A DNA stretch of 64,000 bases from JACCZH01 sp963729445 (GTDB lineage Bacteria; Chloroflexota; Chloroflexia; Thermomicrobiales; CFX8): the NCBI GenBank assembly GCA_963729445.1, contig CAVSNU010000003.1, forward strand, positions 558,001 through 622,000, written 5' to 3'. A program made the position numbers and the translations under genes. Of this stretch, positions 33,869 to 42,828 are shown one piece after another; position 1 is the stretch's first letter; the number at the start of each line of letters is the position of its first letter. The notes beneath the pieces are model-generated. The model was given only the letters and a program-made list of their open reading frames with translations. It ran no database searches and was not told the DNA's origin.

Positions 33869-34480
33869 TTACCGATCGGTAAGCGCGAGCCTGGCGCTGA
33901 GGGCGACAAAGGAACCGGCGAAGCCACGTCGCATCCAGGTCATCACCCGCGGGCGTGATACCACTTGATTCCTCACCGAGGCGGCAAAGACTCCGTACAC
34001 CCCGAACACGATGAACGTGACCAGCATAAAGACCGCACTTAACTCCAACATGCGCCGCAAAGCACTGGGCTCATTCGTGCTCACGAACTGCGGCAGAAAT
34101 GCGAAGAAGAAAATCGTCAGCTTCGGATTGAGGATGTTAATCAAGATGCCGGAAATGATGACATTCAACGCTGAACGAGGTGCGGTCTCTTCCTCCACAG
34201 CGATCGCGCCCTTCTCCTTTAACGTTGCCCAGGCCATGTAGAGAAGATATGCCACGCCCAGATATTTCAGCGTCTGGAACGCCAGCGCGCTCGTGTGCAG
34301 CAGGGCCGCGAGACCCGTGATGGCAGCGACCATATGCGGAATGATACCGAGCGTGCATCCGACTGCGGCTACCACGCTCGCGCGGGCTCCGCGCGAGAGC
34401 CCGGCCGCCAACGTGTAGATCACGCCGGTTCCAGGTGTGACGACGACAATAAACGTCGTTACCAGAAACTCAATGCTCAC
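33869..34480 (-). CDS. LysE/RhtB family exporter
   Basis: A 203-residue integral membrane protein with six hydrophobic segments. VVTPGTGVIYTL carries the PG motif and NILNPKLTIFFFAFLPQF the Asn-Pro motif. It probably exports an amino acid. GTG 34480 has AGGAGG 6-7 nt upstream; the open frame extends to 34822 but without a plausible start. The stop codon lies in the palindrome TTACCGATCGGTAA (33869-33882) between this gene and convergent coaE. Confidence 0.9.
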   Translation of the reverse strand: MSIEFLVTTFIVVVTPGTGVIYTLAAGLSRGARASVVAAVGCTLGIIPHMVAAITGLAALLHTSALAFQTLKYLGVAYLLYMAWATLKEKGAIAVEEETAPRSALNVIISGILINILNPKLTIFFFAFLPQFVSTNEPSALRRMLELSAVFMLVTFIVFGVYGVFAASVRNQVVSRPRVMTWMRRGFAGSFVALSARLALTDR

Positions 34481-34586
34481 AGTGGGCCTCCTGGCACGGC
34501 AACACTCTTGACGGCGAAGGTAGGTGCGCGCGTCTCCTTTGTGGAGGAATAGTAGCCGAACGACACGTTCATCACTGCGCACGCAA

Positions 34587-34937
34587 CTACTCCACGTCCT
34601 CCTCATCGTTCCAACCAGGCGGCGGCACCCATAAGGCCGTCCGCAAGGCATAGCGCGGCGACCGCGGCACCTCGCCCGGATCCCGAACCGGAGGATCGAT
34701 CGACCCGAGAAGCTCCCAGCCGCGCGGTAACAATTGGTGCACGATGGTGTCCTGCGTCCACTGGTCTGCTTCCCAATAGAGGTCCATTCCGCCATTGGGC
34801 CGCTCCTCCGGCGCACTCTCAACTTCGCGGATGATCTCGATGCCCATGTTCGTTTCCAGGTACACCGTCACACGTACCAGCTGCTCACCGTCGCGGTCGA
34901 TCGCGACACACAGTCCCTCAACGTAGCCAAAGTTCAT
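34587..34937 (-). CDS. Hypothetical protein coupled to an MFS transporter
   Basis: A 116-residue acidic protein with no membrane segment or recognised motif. The N-terminal half is beta-rich (FGYVEGLCVAIDRDGEQLVRVTVYLETN) and the C-terminal half is Pro/Trp-rich. It starts 2 nt after the MFS transporter stop on the same strand, so it is almost certainly co-transcribed. I do not recognise the family. Confidence 0.6.
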   Translation of the reverse strand: MNFGYVEGLCVAIDRDGEQLVRVTVYLETNMGIEIIREVESAPEERPNGGMDLYWEADQWTQDTIVHQLLPRGWELLGSIDPPVRDPGEVPRSPRYALRTALWVPPPGWNDEEDVE

Positions 34938-34939
34938 CG

Positions 34940-36139
34940 CTAGCGAGCCGAGACCGCGACCGTGGCAGGCGCAGGATCGACGATCGCTCGCTTTGGTATG
35001 AGCATGACAACCGCGGCCGCGACGATCACCAGGGTCGCGTTCAGCATCAGCGCCTCAGCCATGCCGAACCGGTCTGCAAGATAGCCTGTTACCGGCACGC
35101 CAATCCCGCCAGTCACGAATCCCATCCCAAGGATGAACCCCGACGCCATTCCGACTCGGCCCGGTAGGAGCCGCTGGGCGATCACCAGCGTGATCGAGAT
35201 ACCCATGTCAGCCAGAAACGCGAAGGCTGGGCCGAAGATCAGCGACTGTGGGCCTGGGAACGCCGCAAACAGTAGGAGGAATGGCGCGGATCCGATGAGC
35301 GAAGCGATGAGAATCGTCCGCTGTCCCATCCTGTCTGCCAGCACGCCCCCCGTCAACGTCCCGACAGCGCCCAACCCCAGGACTGCCGTCGTCAAGACGC
35401 TATAGAACCCGACCTGATAGCCCTGCTCGTCGAACCAGAGCGGGATAAACGCCACCATCGAAGAGAACACCCACGACCGCAGCATCACCACGGCCATGAC
35501 CAACAAAAGTGGACGCCACTCAACGGCGGCTTGCACTGCTCGCTGCGTGGCATGGTGCTGGGCGACGCCGAGGCCCAGCTTCTTGAGTTGCCGCAGCATC
35601 ATGAATGCCACGATAAATCCGAACGGCAACAGAAAAATCGTGCCATACCGGCCCAGGATGAGGAATGCAACCGCGCCGATGATCGGGCCGAGTGCATAGC
35701 CGGTGGTTCCACCAACGGTGTAAAACGCCAGCGCCGAGTTGCGCTTCACGTCACCAGCCGCGGCGGATGCGTTACTCGCTCCCTGTGGGTGATAGGCTCC
35801 CGAGCCCAACCCGGCCATAAATGCGAAGAAGATCAGCAGAGCATAGGATGGAGCGAATCCGATCAGGCTGACCATCAGAGCGGACCAGCACATGCTGAGC
35901 ACCGCGAAGTAACGGCTGCCGAACCGATCGGCCAGGTACCCGAAGAGAGGCTGGCTTAATGACGCAGCGCCGGTATACGCCAGGGCAATCAGCCCAATCG
36001 ACGCATTATCCAGGGCGAACTCGGCGACCATCAAGGGGTAGAGCACCGGCAAGATTCCACCGTACATGTCAACGGTAAAGTGGCCGGCCATGAAGGTGAG
36101 AAGCGGTTTGTTGCGGAACAGGTCCTTAAACGTGTTCAT
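34940..36139 (-). CDS. MFS transporter, fosmidomycin-resistance (Fsr)-like
   Basis: A 399-residue 12-segment major facilitator. The N-terminus MAGHFTVDMYGG and the loop GSGAYHPQGAS match Fsr-type exporters, and GYLADRFGSR is the MFS motif A. It probably pumps out a small hydrophilic or drug-like compound. It is divergent from prfB (150 bp apart, likely carrying both promoters) and precedes a small unknown gene by 2 nt. Confidence 0.9.
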   Translation of the reverse strand: MNTFKDLFRNKPLLTFMAGHFTVDMYGGILPVLYPLMVAEFALDNASIGLIALAYTGAASLSQPLFGYLADRFGSRYFAVLSMCWSALMVSLIGFAPSYALLIFFAFMAGLGSGAYHPQGASNASAAAGDVKRNSALAFYTVGGTTGYALGPIIGAVAFLILGRYGTIFLLPFGFIVAFMMLRQLKKLGLGVAQHHATQRAVQAAVEWRPLLLVMAVVMLRSWVFSSMVAFIPLWFDEQGYQVGFYSVLTTAVLGLGAVGTLTGGVLADRMGQRTILIASLIGSAPFLLLFAAFPGPQSLIFGPAFAFLADMGISITLVIAQRLLPGRVGMASGFILGMGFVTGGIGVPVTGYLADRFGMAEALMLNATLVIVAAAVVMLIPKRAIVDPAPATVAVSAR

Positions 36140-36208
36140 GCTCTGATTTCTGTCCCGTCCGTCCGTCTACCACTACGCCAGCGGGGATCTTACCGGTTGA
36201 GTCACAAC

Positions 36209-36237
36209 CTGTCATTAGCCGACATGGATGCTATACT
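36209..36237 (+). promoter_or_regulatory. Probable extended -10 promoter for prfB
   Basis: CTGTCA (36209-36214), a 17-nt spacer and TATACT (36232-36237) preceded by TGC. It ends about 50 nt before the prfB ATG. Confidence 0.5.
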
Positions 36238-36288
36238 TAGAGGCTGAACAGGACATTCTGCGTGTCACCGCAGCGGAAAGCAGACCTC

Positions 36289-37408
36289 ATGGAACAAAGT
36301 ACGAACAATCTTCTCATCGGCGTCCGCCAGCGCCTCGACCGTATCGGGGTGCGTCTTTGACTTGCCTGAAAAACGCCGTCAAATCCAGGAGCTAGAATCC
36401 CAAACTGGTGACCCGGAGTTCTGGAGCGATACCAATCGCGCCCGTCGGGTGATGCGCCAGATGGCGTCCCTGAAATCTCCCGTTGAGGCATGGGAGCAGA
36501 TGGTCGCGCAGGCCGAGGATCTGATCGAGCTCGAAGAGCTCGCCGGCGAGGACGAGTCCCTCGCCGAGGAAGTGAGCAGCCAGGCGGACGAGCTCGCGAA
36601 TCAGCTCGACCGGCTCGAGCTCCAGCTCTTGCTCAACCAACCCTACGATGACCACGACGCCATCCTTGCCATTCACGCCGGAACCGGTGGCGTTGATGCC
36701 CAGGACTGGGCCGAGATGCTGTCGCGTATGTACCTGCGCTGGGCCGAGAAGCGTGGCTTTGGGATCACGATCCTCGACTGGACCCCGGGCGAGGAAGCCG
36801 GGATCAAGAGCGCGACCATCGAGCTGCGCGGTCCGTATGCGTACGGCTATCTCAAAGCCGAGGCAGGGACACACCGGCTGGTGCGACTCTCGCCGTTCGA
36901 CGCCGCGCATCGCCGCCACACCGCGTTCGCGCTTGTCGAGACGCTCCCGGCCGTCGAGGAGGACGATACCGTCGAAATCCGCGACGACGATCTGAGAGTG
37001 GATACGTTCCGCGCGTCCGGAGCCGGCGGCCAGCATGTCAACAAGACAAGCTCGGCGGTGCGCATTACGCATCTGCCTACCAATATCGTCGTGTCGTGCC
37101 AGGACGAGCGGTCGCAGCTTCAAAACCGCGAGAGCGCGATGAAGATCTTGCGCGCGAAGCTGGTGGAGCTCAAGATCCGCGAGCGTGAAGCGGAGCAGGC
37201 GCGCATCAAGGGTGAGCCGGTTGTCGAAGGTTGGGGCAACCGCATCCGCTCGTATGTCTTGCAGCCGTACACGATGGTCAACGATCATCGAACTGATTTT
37301 TCGACGGGCAACGTCTCGGCGGTGCTCGACGGCGATCTCGACCCGCTGATCGACGCCTACCTCCATCAGAAGCTCGAGGAGAGCCAGCAGGTCGCGAATG
37401 CCGACTAG
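36289..37408 (+). CDS. prfB: Peptide chain release factor 2 with programmed +1 frameshift
   Basis: Terminates translation at UGA/UAA. Translation starts ATG 36289, reads 23 codons to CTT (36355-36357), meets in-frame TGA (36358-36360) and must shift +1 to GAC. CTTTGAC preceded by the SD-like GGGGTG three bases upstream is the canonical RF2 autoregulatory site. The joined product is 372 residues, with the SPF-region part and GGQ in ASGAGGQHVNKTSSAVRIT. Low RF2 favours frameshifting and so more RF2. The next gene overlaps its end by 11 bp. Confidence 0.96.
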
Positions 37409-38699
37409 GCCGCTTCTCGGCCTGCTTCTCTTCCTGTGCACGCTCCCCTGTCTCCTCGCGTCGCCAACCGCGGCGCAGGAGGCCCCCGCAATCAACTTTG
37501 TTGAGGTCAGCGCGCAGGCGGACTTCCCGCGCGCGATCGAGTTCAGTCTGACCGCCGAGACGGATGTCGAGATTACCGACGTCGAGCTCTTCTGGCATGC
37601 TGCCGGGGCCAGCGCCTTCAGCCTTGCAGAACCAGATTTCAGCCAGGACGAGACGCTTCAGGCCACATACCAGGCCGACATGAGCGTGCGATATCTCCCA
37701 CCGGGTGTGGACATTGAGTATTTCTGGCGTGTCACCGATGGTCATGGCAACGTATACGAGTCCTCGACCGAGACGCTGACGTACATGGACCAGCGCTTCG
37801 ACTGGCAATCCCTTGACGGTGGTTTGCTCTCCGTCTGGTGGTACGGCGGATCCGAAGACTACGCGCGCGAGATCCTCGATGCCGCGAATCGCACCTTGAT
37901 TCGATTCGACGAGCAGTATGGTCTCAAGACTGAGGAGCCGATCAGAATCATCGTCTACCCCAGGGAGCGTGACTTCAGCAGCGCGTTACCGCCGAACTCC
38001 GCGGAGTGGATCGGTGGCGTTGCCTACTCGGCGCTGAACCACATCGTCGCCCAGATCGCGCCGGGCGGGAGCTCCGCGCGGGAAATAGCGAGGATGATCC
38101 CGCATGAGATCGGCCACGTCGTCGTGCACCAGGCTTCGATAAATCCCTACAATTCGCCTCCGCCCTGGCTCGATGAGGGGCTGGCGACCTATATGCAAGA
38201 GGCTGAGGACGAACGGCTTCGTCCCATACTCGACCGCGCGGTCCGTGCCGGCCGGCTCATACCGCTTGGCGCGCTTAAGTCCAGTTTTCCGCTCGACCCC
38301 GACCAGGCGTTGCTCTCCTACGCTGAGAGCGTTTCTGTCATGTCCTACCTCGTCGAGACTTATGGAAGCATAACCGTGGGTCAGCTCGTCTCTGTCTACC
38401 GCGACGAGGTCAGCCACGAGCAGGCAGTCGAGTCGGTCCTCGGGATCACCATGGAAGAGCTCGACGCAAACTGGAAATCCTCGCTCGGATATCAAGGTGA
38501 CAGGCCTCAGGACAGCCAGGGTTCCCAGGACAGCGTGGGTAGCACCATCATCCTCGGCTCGTTCGTGATTCTCGCGCTGGCAATTGCCGGCGGCGTGGTT
38601 GCTACCGCGTTATGGAGGACACGATCCTATCGCGAAACCGAAGACGAAGACCTCGTTGAAGAGAGTGGTGAAGCCCAGACGGACACTCCGCAAGATTGA
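37398..38699 (+). CDS. Secreted or membrane-anchored gluzincin peptidase (peptidase MA-like)
   Basis: A 433-residue zinc metallopeptidase-like protein. A Sec signal peptide (1-26, ending SPTAAQ), a beta-rich region (30-135), then H236-E-I-G-H240 and the third ligand in DEGLATY (E260), as in MA-clan gluzincins. A polar Gln/Ser linker, one C-terminal TM (about 383-405) and an acidic cytoplasmic tail follow. The catalytic domain is thus outside the membrane. ATG 37398 overlaps prfB by 11 bp; the stop lies within the hrcA -35 box. Substrate unknown. Confidence 0.82.
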   Translation: MPTRPLLGLLLFLCTLPCLLASPTAAQEAPAINFVEVSAQADFPRAIEFSLTAETDVEITDVELFWHAAGASAFSLAEPDFSQDETLQATYQADMSVRYLPPGVDIEYFWRVTDGHGNVYESSTETLTYMDQRFDWQSLDGGLLSVWWYGGSEDYAREILDAANRTLIRFDEQYGLKTEEPIRIIVYPRERDFSSALPPNSAEWIGGVAYSALNHIVAQIAPGGSSAREIARMIPHEIGHVVVHQASINPYNSPPPWLDEGLATYMQEAEDERLRPILDRAVRAGRLIPLGALKSSFPLDPDQALLSYAESVSVMSYLVETYGSITVGQLVSVYRDEVSHEQAVESVLGITMEELDANWKSSLGYQGDRPQDSQGSQDSVGSTIILGSFVILALAIAGGVVATALWRTRSYRETEDEDLVEESGEAQTDTPQD

Positions 38700-38724
38700 C
38701 ACCAACTGTGTCAACTGCTATCCT
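38696..38724 (+). promoter_or_regulatory. Promoter of the hrcA-grpE-dnaK operon
   Basis: TTGACA (38696-38701), a 17-nt spacer and TATCCT (38719-38724). The -35 box overlaps the stop codon of the upstream peptidase gene. CIRCE starts 10 nt downstream, covering the transcription start. Confidence 0.8.
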
Positions 38725-38733
38725 CATTTCTGG

Positions 38734-38760
38734 TTAGCACTCAACGGTCGAGAGTGCTAA
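38734..38760 (+). promoter_or_regulatory. CIRCE operator (HrcA binding site)
   Basis: Perfect match to the CIRCE consensus: TTAGCACTC (38734-38742), nine bases, GAGTGCTAA (38752-38760). It lies just after the promoter and 15 nt before hrcA, so HrcA represses its own operon. Confidence 0.97.
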
Positions 38761-38775
38761 AGTGAGTGGCGTGCG

Positions 38776-39810
38776 ATGATGAAACAGTATCTTCCTGAAC
38801 GACAGCGCAGTATTCTGCGGTTTCTGGTTGAAGAGTACGTAGACACCGGGCGCGCGGTTGGGTCGCAGACGCTCATCGACCGCTATCCGCTCAACGTCTC
38901 ATCGGCGACGGTTCGCAACGAGATGGCAGCTCTGGAGCGCCAGGGCTACATCCAGCACCCGCACACGTCGAGCGGGCGTGTCCCGACGGATCTGGGCTAC
39001 CGTTATTACGTCGAGCATTTTGCGCGGAGCTCGACCCTGCCCCAGAACGACCAGATCATGATCCGGCATCAATTCCGCCAGGTCGAGTCACAGCTCGAGA
39101 GCTGGTTACAGCTCACGGCGAGCGTGCTGGCCGAGATCGCCGGGAATGTCTCGATGGTCACGACACCCCACACGGCCAAGGCACGGCTACGGCATTTTGA
39201 GCTGTTGTCCTTGCAGGATCGTGTGGCATTACTCATCCTGGTCACCCAGGAGAGCTCCATCAATCAGGCGATGATCCATTTCAGCATACCGGTGAGCCAG
39301 TCAGAGCTCAGCACCGCTGCGGATCGCCTGAATGAGCAACTACGAGATCTGACGGTGCCGGAAGTTGGACGTACGGTGCTCACGTTTACGGGCATCGATC
39401 AAGCTATCGGCAGGCAAGTCGCTCAGACCCTGGCCGCGGCGGAATCAGGCGAGCGTTCGGCGGTGCATCATCAGGGAATCGAGTACCTGGTGCAACAGCC
39501 TGAGTTCAGTAACAGTGAAGAGTTACGTCCGCTGCTCGATCTGTTGCGCGGAGGCTCAATATTGTCGGTGCTCTTGCCCCAACTCACTGAAAACAGTGAC
39601 GTCCAGATCTTCATCGGCGACGAGAACGTCGCAGACGAATTGAGAGGGTTCGGTATTGTTGTAGCAAGCTATGGCGTCGGCAATCACGTAACTGGCCTCG
39701 TCGGCATCCTGGGGCCACGCCGGATGCAGTACGAACGATCCATCTCGTCGGTACGCTACATGTCCCAGTTAGTGAGCGATCTTATGCGCGATTTGTACTA
39801 CCGGGCGTAA
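38776..39810 (+). CDS. hrcA: Heat-inducible transcription repressor HrcA
   Basis: Represses class I heat-shock genes by binding CIRCE. It has 344 residues. The winged helix-turn-helix reads RQRSILRFLVEEYVDTG, SSATVRNEMAALERQGYIQHPHTSSGRVPTD; the C-terminal dimer/GAF-like region carries IFIGDENVADEL and the terminal GPRRMQYERSISSVRYM. It follows promoter plus CIRCE directly and is upstream of grpE and dnaK, giving negative feedback through chaperone load. Confidence 0.96.
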   Translation: MMKQYLPERQRSILRFLVEEYVDTGRAVGSQTLIDRYPLNVSSATVRNEMAALERQGYIQHPHTSSGRVPTDLGYRYYVEHFARSSTLPQNDQIMIRHQFRQVESQLESWLQLTASVLAEIAGNVSMVTTPHTAKARLRHFELLSLQDRVALLILVTQESSINQAMIHFSIPVSQSELSTAADRLNEQLRDLTVPEVGRTVLTFTGIDQAIGRQVAQTLAAAESGERSAVHHQGIEYLVQQPEFSNSEELRPLLDLLRGGSILSVLLPQLTENSDVQIFIGDENVADELRGFGIVVASYGVGNHVTGLVGILGPRRMQYERSISSVRYMSQLVSDLMRDLYYRA

Positions 39811-39829
39811 GCAGTGGATAAACGATGGC

Positions 39830-40441
39830 ATGAGTGAGGATTTTGTGAAGGCTAACAACGAAGCGAAGAACACGCTCAACGAAGACGAAGCGACGGCCCC
39901 GGCCGACAACGAGGTCAACGGGGACGAACTTGACGCGAACGAGTCCGAGATAGAACACGGCGTCCTCGTCAAGCTGCTCGAGCGCGAGCGCGAGCGCACT
40001 GAGGACCTCACCGATCAGCTCCAGCGCGAGCGGGCGGAGCTGATCAACTATCGCCGGCGCAAAGAGCAGGAACACGAGCAGGTTCGAACGCGCGCGACGG
40101 AAAACTTGCTGCGCAAGATCCTTCCGATGGTTGACGACTTTCATCGGGCATTCAAGAGCTTGCCGGCCGAAGCCGAGGGCGACAGCTGGGTACAGGGTTT
40201 CCGCCTGATTGAGACAAATCTCAGGAAAGCTCTGGAGTCAGAGGGTGTCACCGTCATGCAGTCGATCGGCAAGCCGTTCGACCCCGCCCGCCATGAAGCG
40301 GTCGCGTTCGATGAGGCCACCACCGGCGAACACATGGTCGTAGAGGAGTTCCAGCGAGGCTACTTCATTCACGACCGGGTGCTACGTCCGGCAATGGTGA
40401 AGGTGGGGTCGCTCGCGACCGAGAGCGGCACAGACGCATAG
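39830..40441 (+). CDS. grpE: Nucleotide exchange factor GrpE
   Basis: Releases ADP from DnaK. It has 203 residues. The acidic N-terminal tail leads into a long coiled coil (about 40-100, LERERERTEDLTDQLQRERAEL, of which the region YRRRKEQEH is conserved). The C-terminal beta-wing has PFDPARHEAVAF and VVEEFQRGYFIHDRVLRPAMVKV, ending with the usual V-V motif. Second gene of the CIRCE operon, 19 nt after hrcA. Confidence 0.95.
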   Translation: MSEDFVKANNEAKNTLNEDEATAPADNEVNGDELDANESEIEHGVLVKLLERERERTEDLTDQLQRERAELINYRRRKEQEHEQVRTRATENLLRKILPMVDDFHRAFKSLPAEAEGDSWVQGFRLIETNLRKALESEGVTVMQSIGKPFDPARHEAVAFDEATTGEHMVVEEFQRGYFIHDRVLRPAMVKVGSLATESGTDA

Positions 40442-40500
40442 CAGCCGGATAGCGACAGTCGTGGATAGCAAGTACGTAACAGGACGAAAGGAACGCACGA

Positions 40501-42412
40501 GTGGCTAGAACAATCGGTATCGATCTGGGAACCACTAACTCGGTCGTTGCAGTGATTGAGGCGGGAAAACCGACCGTTATCCCCAACGCCGAAGGTGAGC
40601 GCACGACCCCCTCGGTGGTTGCCGAATCGAGCAGCGGAGAGCGGCTTGTCGGCCGGCTTGCCAAGCGGCAGGCAGTGACCAACCCGAAGAACACGGTGTT
40701 TTCGGTGAAGCGCTTCATCGGACGGCGCTTCGACGACCCAGAGGTACAGCGAGACCTCAAGCTGGTGCCGTACGAAGTTCGCCGGGGTGAGCACGGTGGC
40801 GTCGATCTCAAGATCGGCGAGCGCTGGATGACCGCACCAGAAGTCTCAGCGATGATCCTGCAGAAGCTCAGGGCGGACGCGGAAGCGTATCTCGGCGAGC
40901 CGGTCGACAAAGCTGTCATTACCGTTCCGGCCTACTTCGACGATAGCCAGCGCCAGGCGACCAAGGACGCGGGCCGCATCGCCGGACTCGAGGTGCTGCG
41001 CATCATCAACGAGCCAACGGCATCGGCACTCGCCTACGGTCTTGAGAAGAAGGAAGACGAGAAGATCGCCGTCTACGACCTTGGTGGCGGCACCTACGAC
41101 ATCTCAGTCCTCGACCTCTCTGAGGGCGTGTTCCAGGTGATGTCCACCAACGGCGATACCCATCTCGGTGGCGATGACTTTGACCAGCGCATCATCGACT
41201 GGCTGGCCGACCAGTTCAAGTCCACCGAAGGCATCGATCTGCGCAGCGACCGCATGGCCCTCCAGCGCCTCAAGGAGGCGGCGGAGAAGGCCAAGATCGA
41301 GCTCTCGTCCGCCCAGCAGACCGACATCAACCTGCCGTTCATCACGGCTGACGCCAACGGACCGAAACACCTGAACGTGAGCCTCACGCGCTCGAAGCTC
41401 GAGCAGCTGGTTGACGACCTCGTCAAGCGCACCACAGGCCCAATGCAGGCTGCATTGAAGGATGCCGAGATCGCCAAGGGTGAGATCGACGAAGTCCTCC
41501 TGGTCGGCGGTCAGACGCGGATGCCGGCTGATCCAGAAGGCTGTCGCCGACTTCTTCGGCAAGGATCCACATAAGGGCATCAACCCGGACGAAGTGGTCG
41601 CGATCGGCGCGGCAATCCAGGCGGGTGTGCTCGGCGGCGAGGTCAAGGACATTCTGCTCCTCGACGTCACCCCGTTGACGCTCTCAATCGAGACACTCGG
41701 TGGAGTCGCGACGCCGCTGATCGAGCGCAACACGACGATCCCGACTCGCAAGAGCCAGATCTTCACCACCGCCGCTGACAATCAGAACCAGGTGGAGATT
41801 CACGTCACCCAGGGTGAGCGCCCGATGTCCAACGACAACAAGACACTGGCGCGATTCATCCTCGACGGACTCCCACCGGCGCCACGGGGTATCCCAAAGA
41901 TCGAAGTGATCTTTGACCTCGATGCCAACGGCATTCTGAACGTCACTGCCCGTGACCAGGCAACGAACCGCGAGCAGAAGGTGACGATCACCGCGTCCAG
42001 TGGATTGACCGAGAGCGAAATCCAGAACATGGTCAAGGAAGCTGAGGCACACGCCGACGAGGATAAGGCGCGCAAGGAGGCGATCGAGCTGCGCAACCTC
42101 TCCGAGTCAATGATCTATCAGGCCGAGCGCACCATGGCCGATCATGGCGACCAGCTAGACAGCGAGCTGAAGCTCAGCCTCGAAGAGAAGATCGCGACCG
42201 TGCGCGACATCCTGGAGAATGACCCGGAGAACCTGGAACGGCTGCGTCCGGCATACCAGGAGCTTACGAACACGCTCTCGCAGGTTGGCGCGGCGATGTA
42301 TGAGCGAGCCGACGCCGCACAGGCGCCGGAGGCTGAAGAGGCCACCGAAGAGCCAGCCGCGGAAGATGACGAATCTACCGTCGAAGGCGAGTACCGCGAA
42401 GTCGGTAACTAA
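40501..42412 (+). CDS. dnaK: Chaperone DnaK / Hsp70 (apparent frameshift)
   Basis: Hsp70 ATPase chaperone of 636 residues when rejoined. It begins GTG 40501 with IGIDLGTTNSVVAV. The phosphate-2 loop DLGGGTYDISVL follows, then EVLLVGGQTRMP. Immediately after, at about 41524-41528 (CCGGCTG), the frame moves +1 and continues LIQKAVADFFGKDPHKGINP exactly as in DnaK. The substrate-binding domain and acidic C-terminus (DDESTVEGEYREV) are complete. One surplus G accounts for the break; a real frameshift in this essential gene is unlikely. Third gene of the CIRCE operon; dnaJ is elsewhere. Confidence 0.93.
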
Positions 42413-42432
42413 CCTCCGTCGCTGACACGAGA

Positions 42433-42460
42433 AACCGGCAGGGCACATGCCCTGCCGGTT
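42433..42460 (+). terminator. Rho-independent terminator after dnaK
   Basis: AACCGGCAGGGCA/TGCCCTGCCGGTT hairpin (13-bp arms, 2-nt loop) followed by CTTGTT. It lies 20 nt after the dnaK stop. Confidence 0.85.
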
Positions 42461-42509
42461 CTTGTTATGCGTTGAATCTACACCGTATCCGAGAACGAGA
42501 AGTCGCTTC

Positions 42510-42733
42510 ATCTGCGTACGGGCGCAATGTATTGCGCCCCGCCAGGTCGCTCGGGCGTCGGAGAGGGCGCAATGATGAAGATGTCCCGGTTCATCCGATC
42601 ATTGTGGCCCCCCATGTTCGTAGCGGCGCAATTCATTGCGCCTTGCCTGACCGCTCGGGCGTCGGAGAGGGCGCAATAAATTGCGCCGCTACGCATTCTT
42701 CATGACCGGATCAATCAGGACAACTTCATTGCG
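42510..42733. repeat. Palindromic repeat element, locus C
   Basis: Fills the dnaK/MutL-like gap 42413-42828. Palindromes GGGCGCAATGTATTGCGCCC (42520-42539), GGCGCAATTCATTGCGCC (42625-42642) and GGGCGCAATAAATTGCGCC lie here. The block GCTCGGGCGTCGGAGAGGGC occurs twice (about 42550-42569 and 42655-42674). Outer modules containing CAATGATGAAGATGTCCCGG and, inverted, ACCGGATCAATCAGGACAAC match those of loci A and D. No coding potential. Confidence 0.75.
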
Positions 42734-42737
42734 TCAA

Positions 42738-42815
42738 ACAGGTCATCCTGAGCGCCAGCGAAGGACCTCTGGGTTAAGTCCAACAAGAGATCCTTCGCTG
42801 GCCTCAGGATAACGG
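42738..42815. repeat. Inverted-repeat element abutting locus C
   Basis: GGTCATCCTGAGCGCCAGCG and its inverted partner CGCTGGCCTCAGGATAACG enclose AAGGACCTC and GAGATCCTTC. Same type as the repeat at 7153-7262. It begins 4 nt after the end of locus C, showing clustering of unrelated palindromes. Confidence 0.6.
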
Positions 42816-42828
42816 TCAAGCGACCGCT

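Noticed and set aside
34481..34822. N-terminal extension of the LysE gene to 317 residues
   Set aside because: Extension is basic and Arg-rich, lacks a ribosome binding site, and AGGAGG precedes GTG 34480.
36392..37495. A 367-codon open frame antisense to prfB
   Set aside because: Antisense shadow of prfB with no family motif or ribosome binding site.
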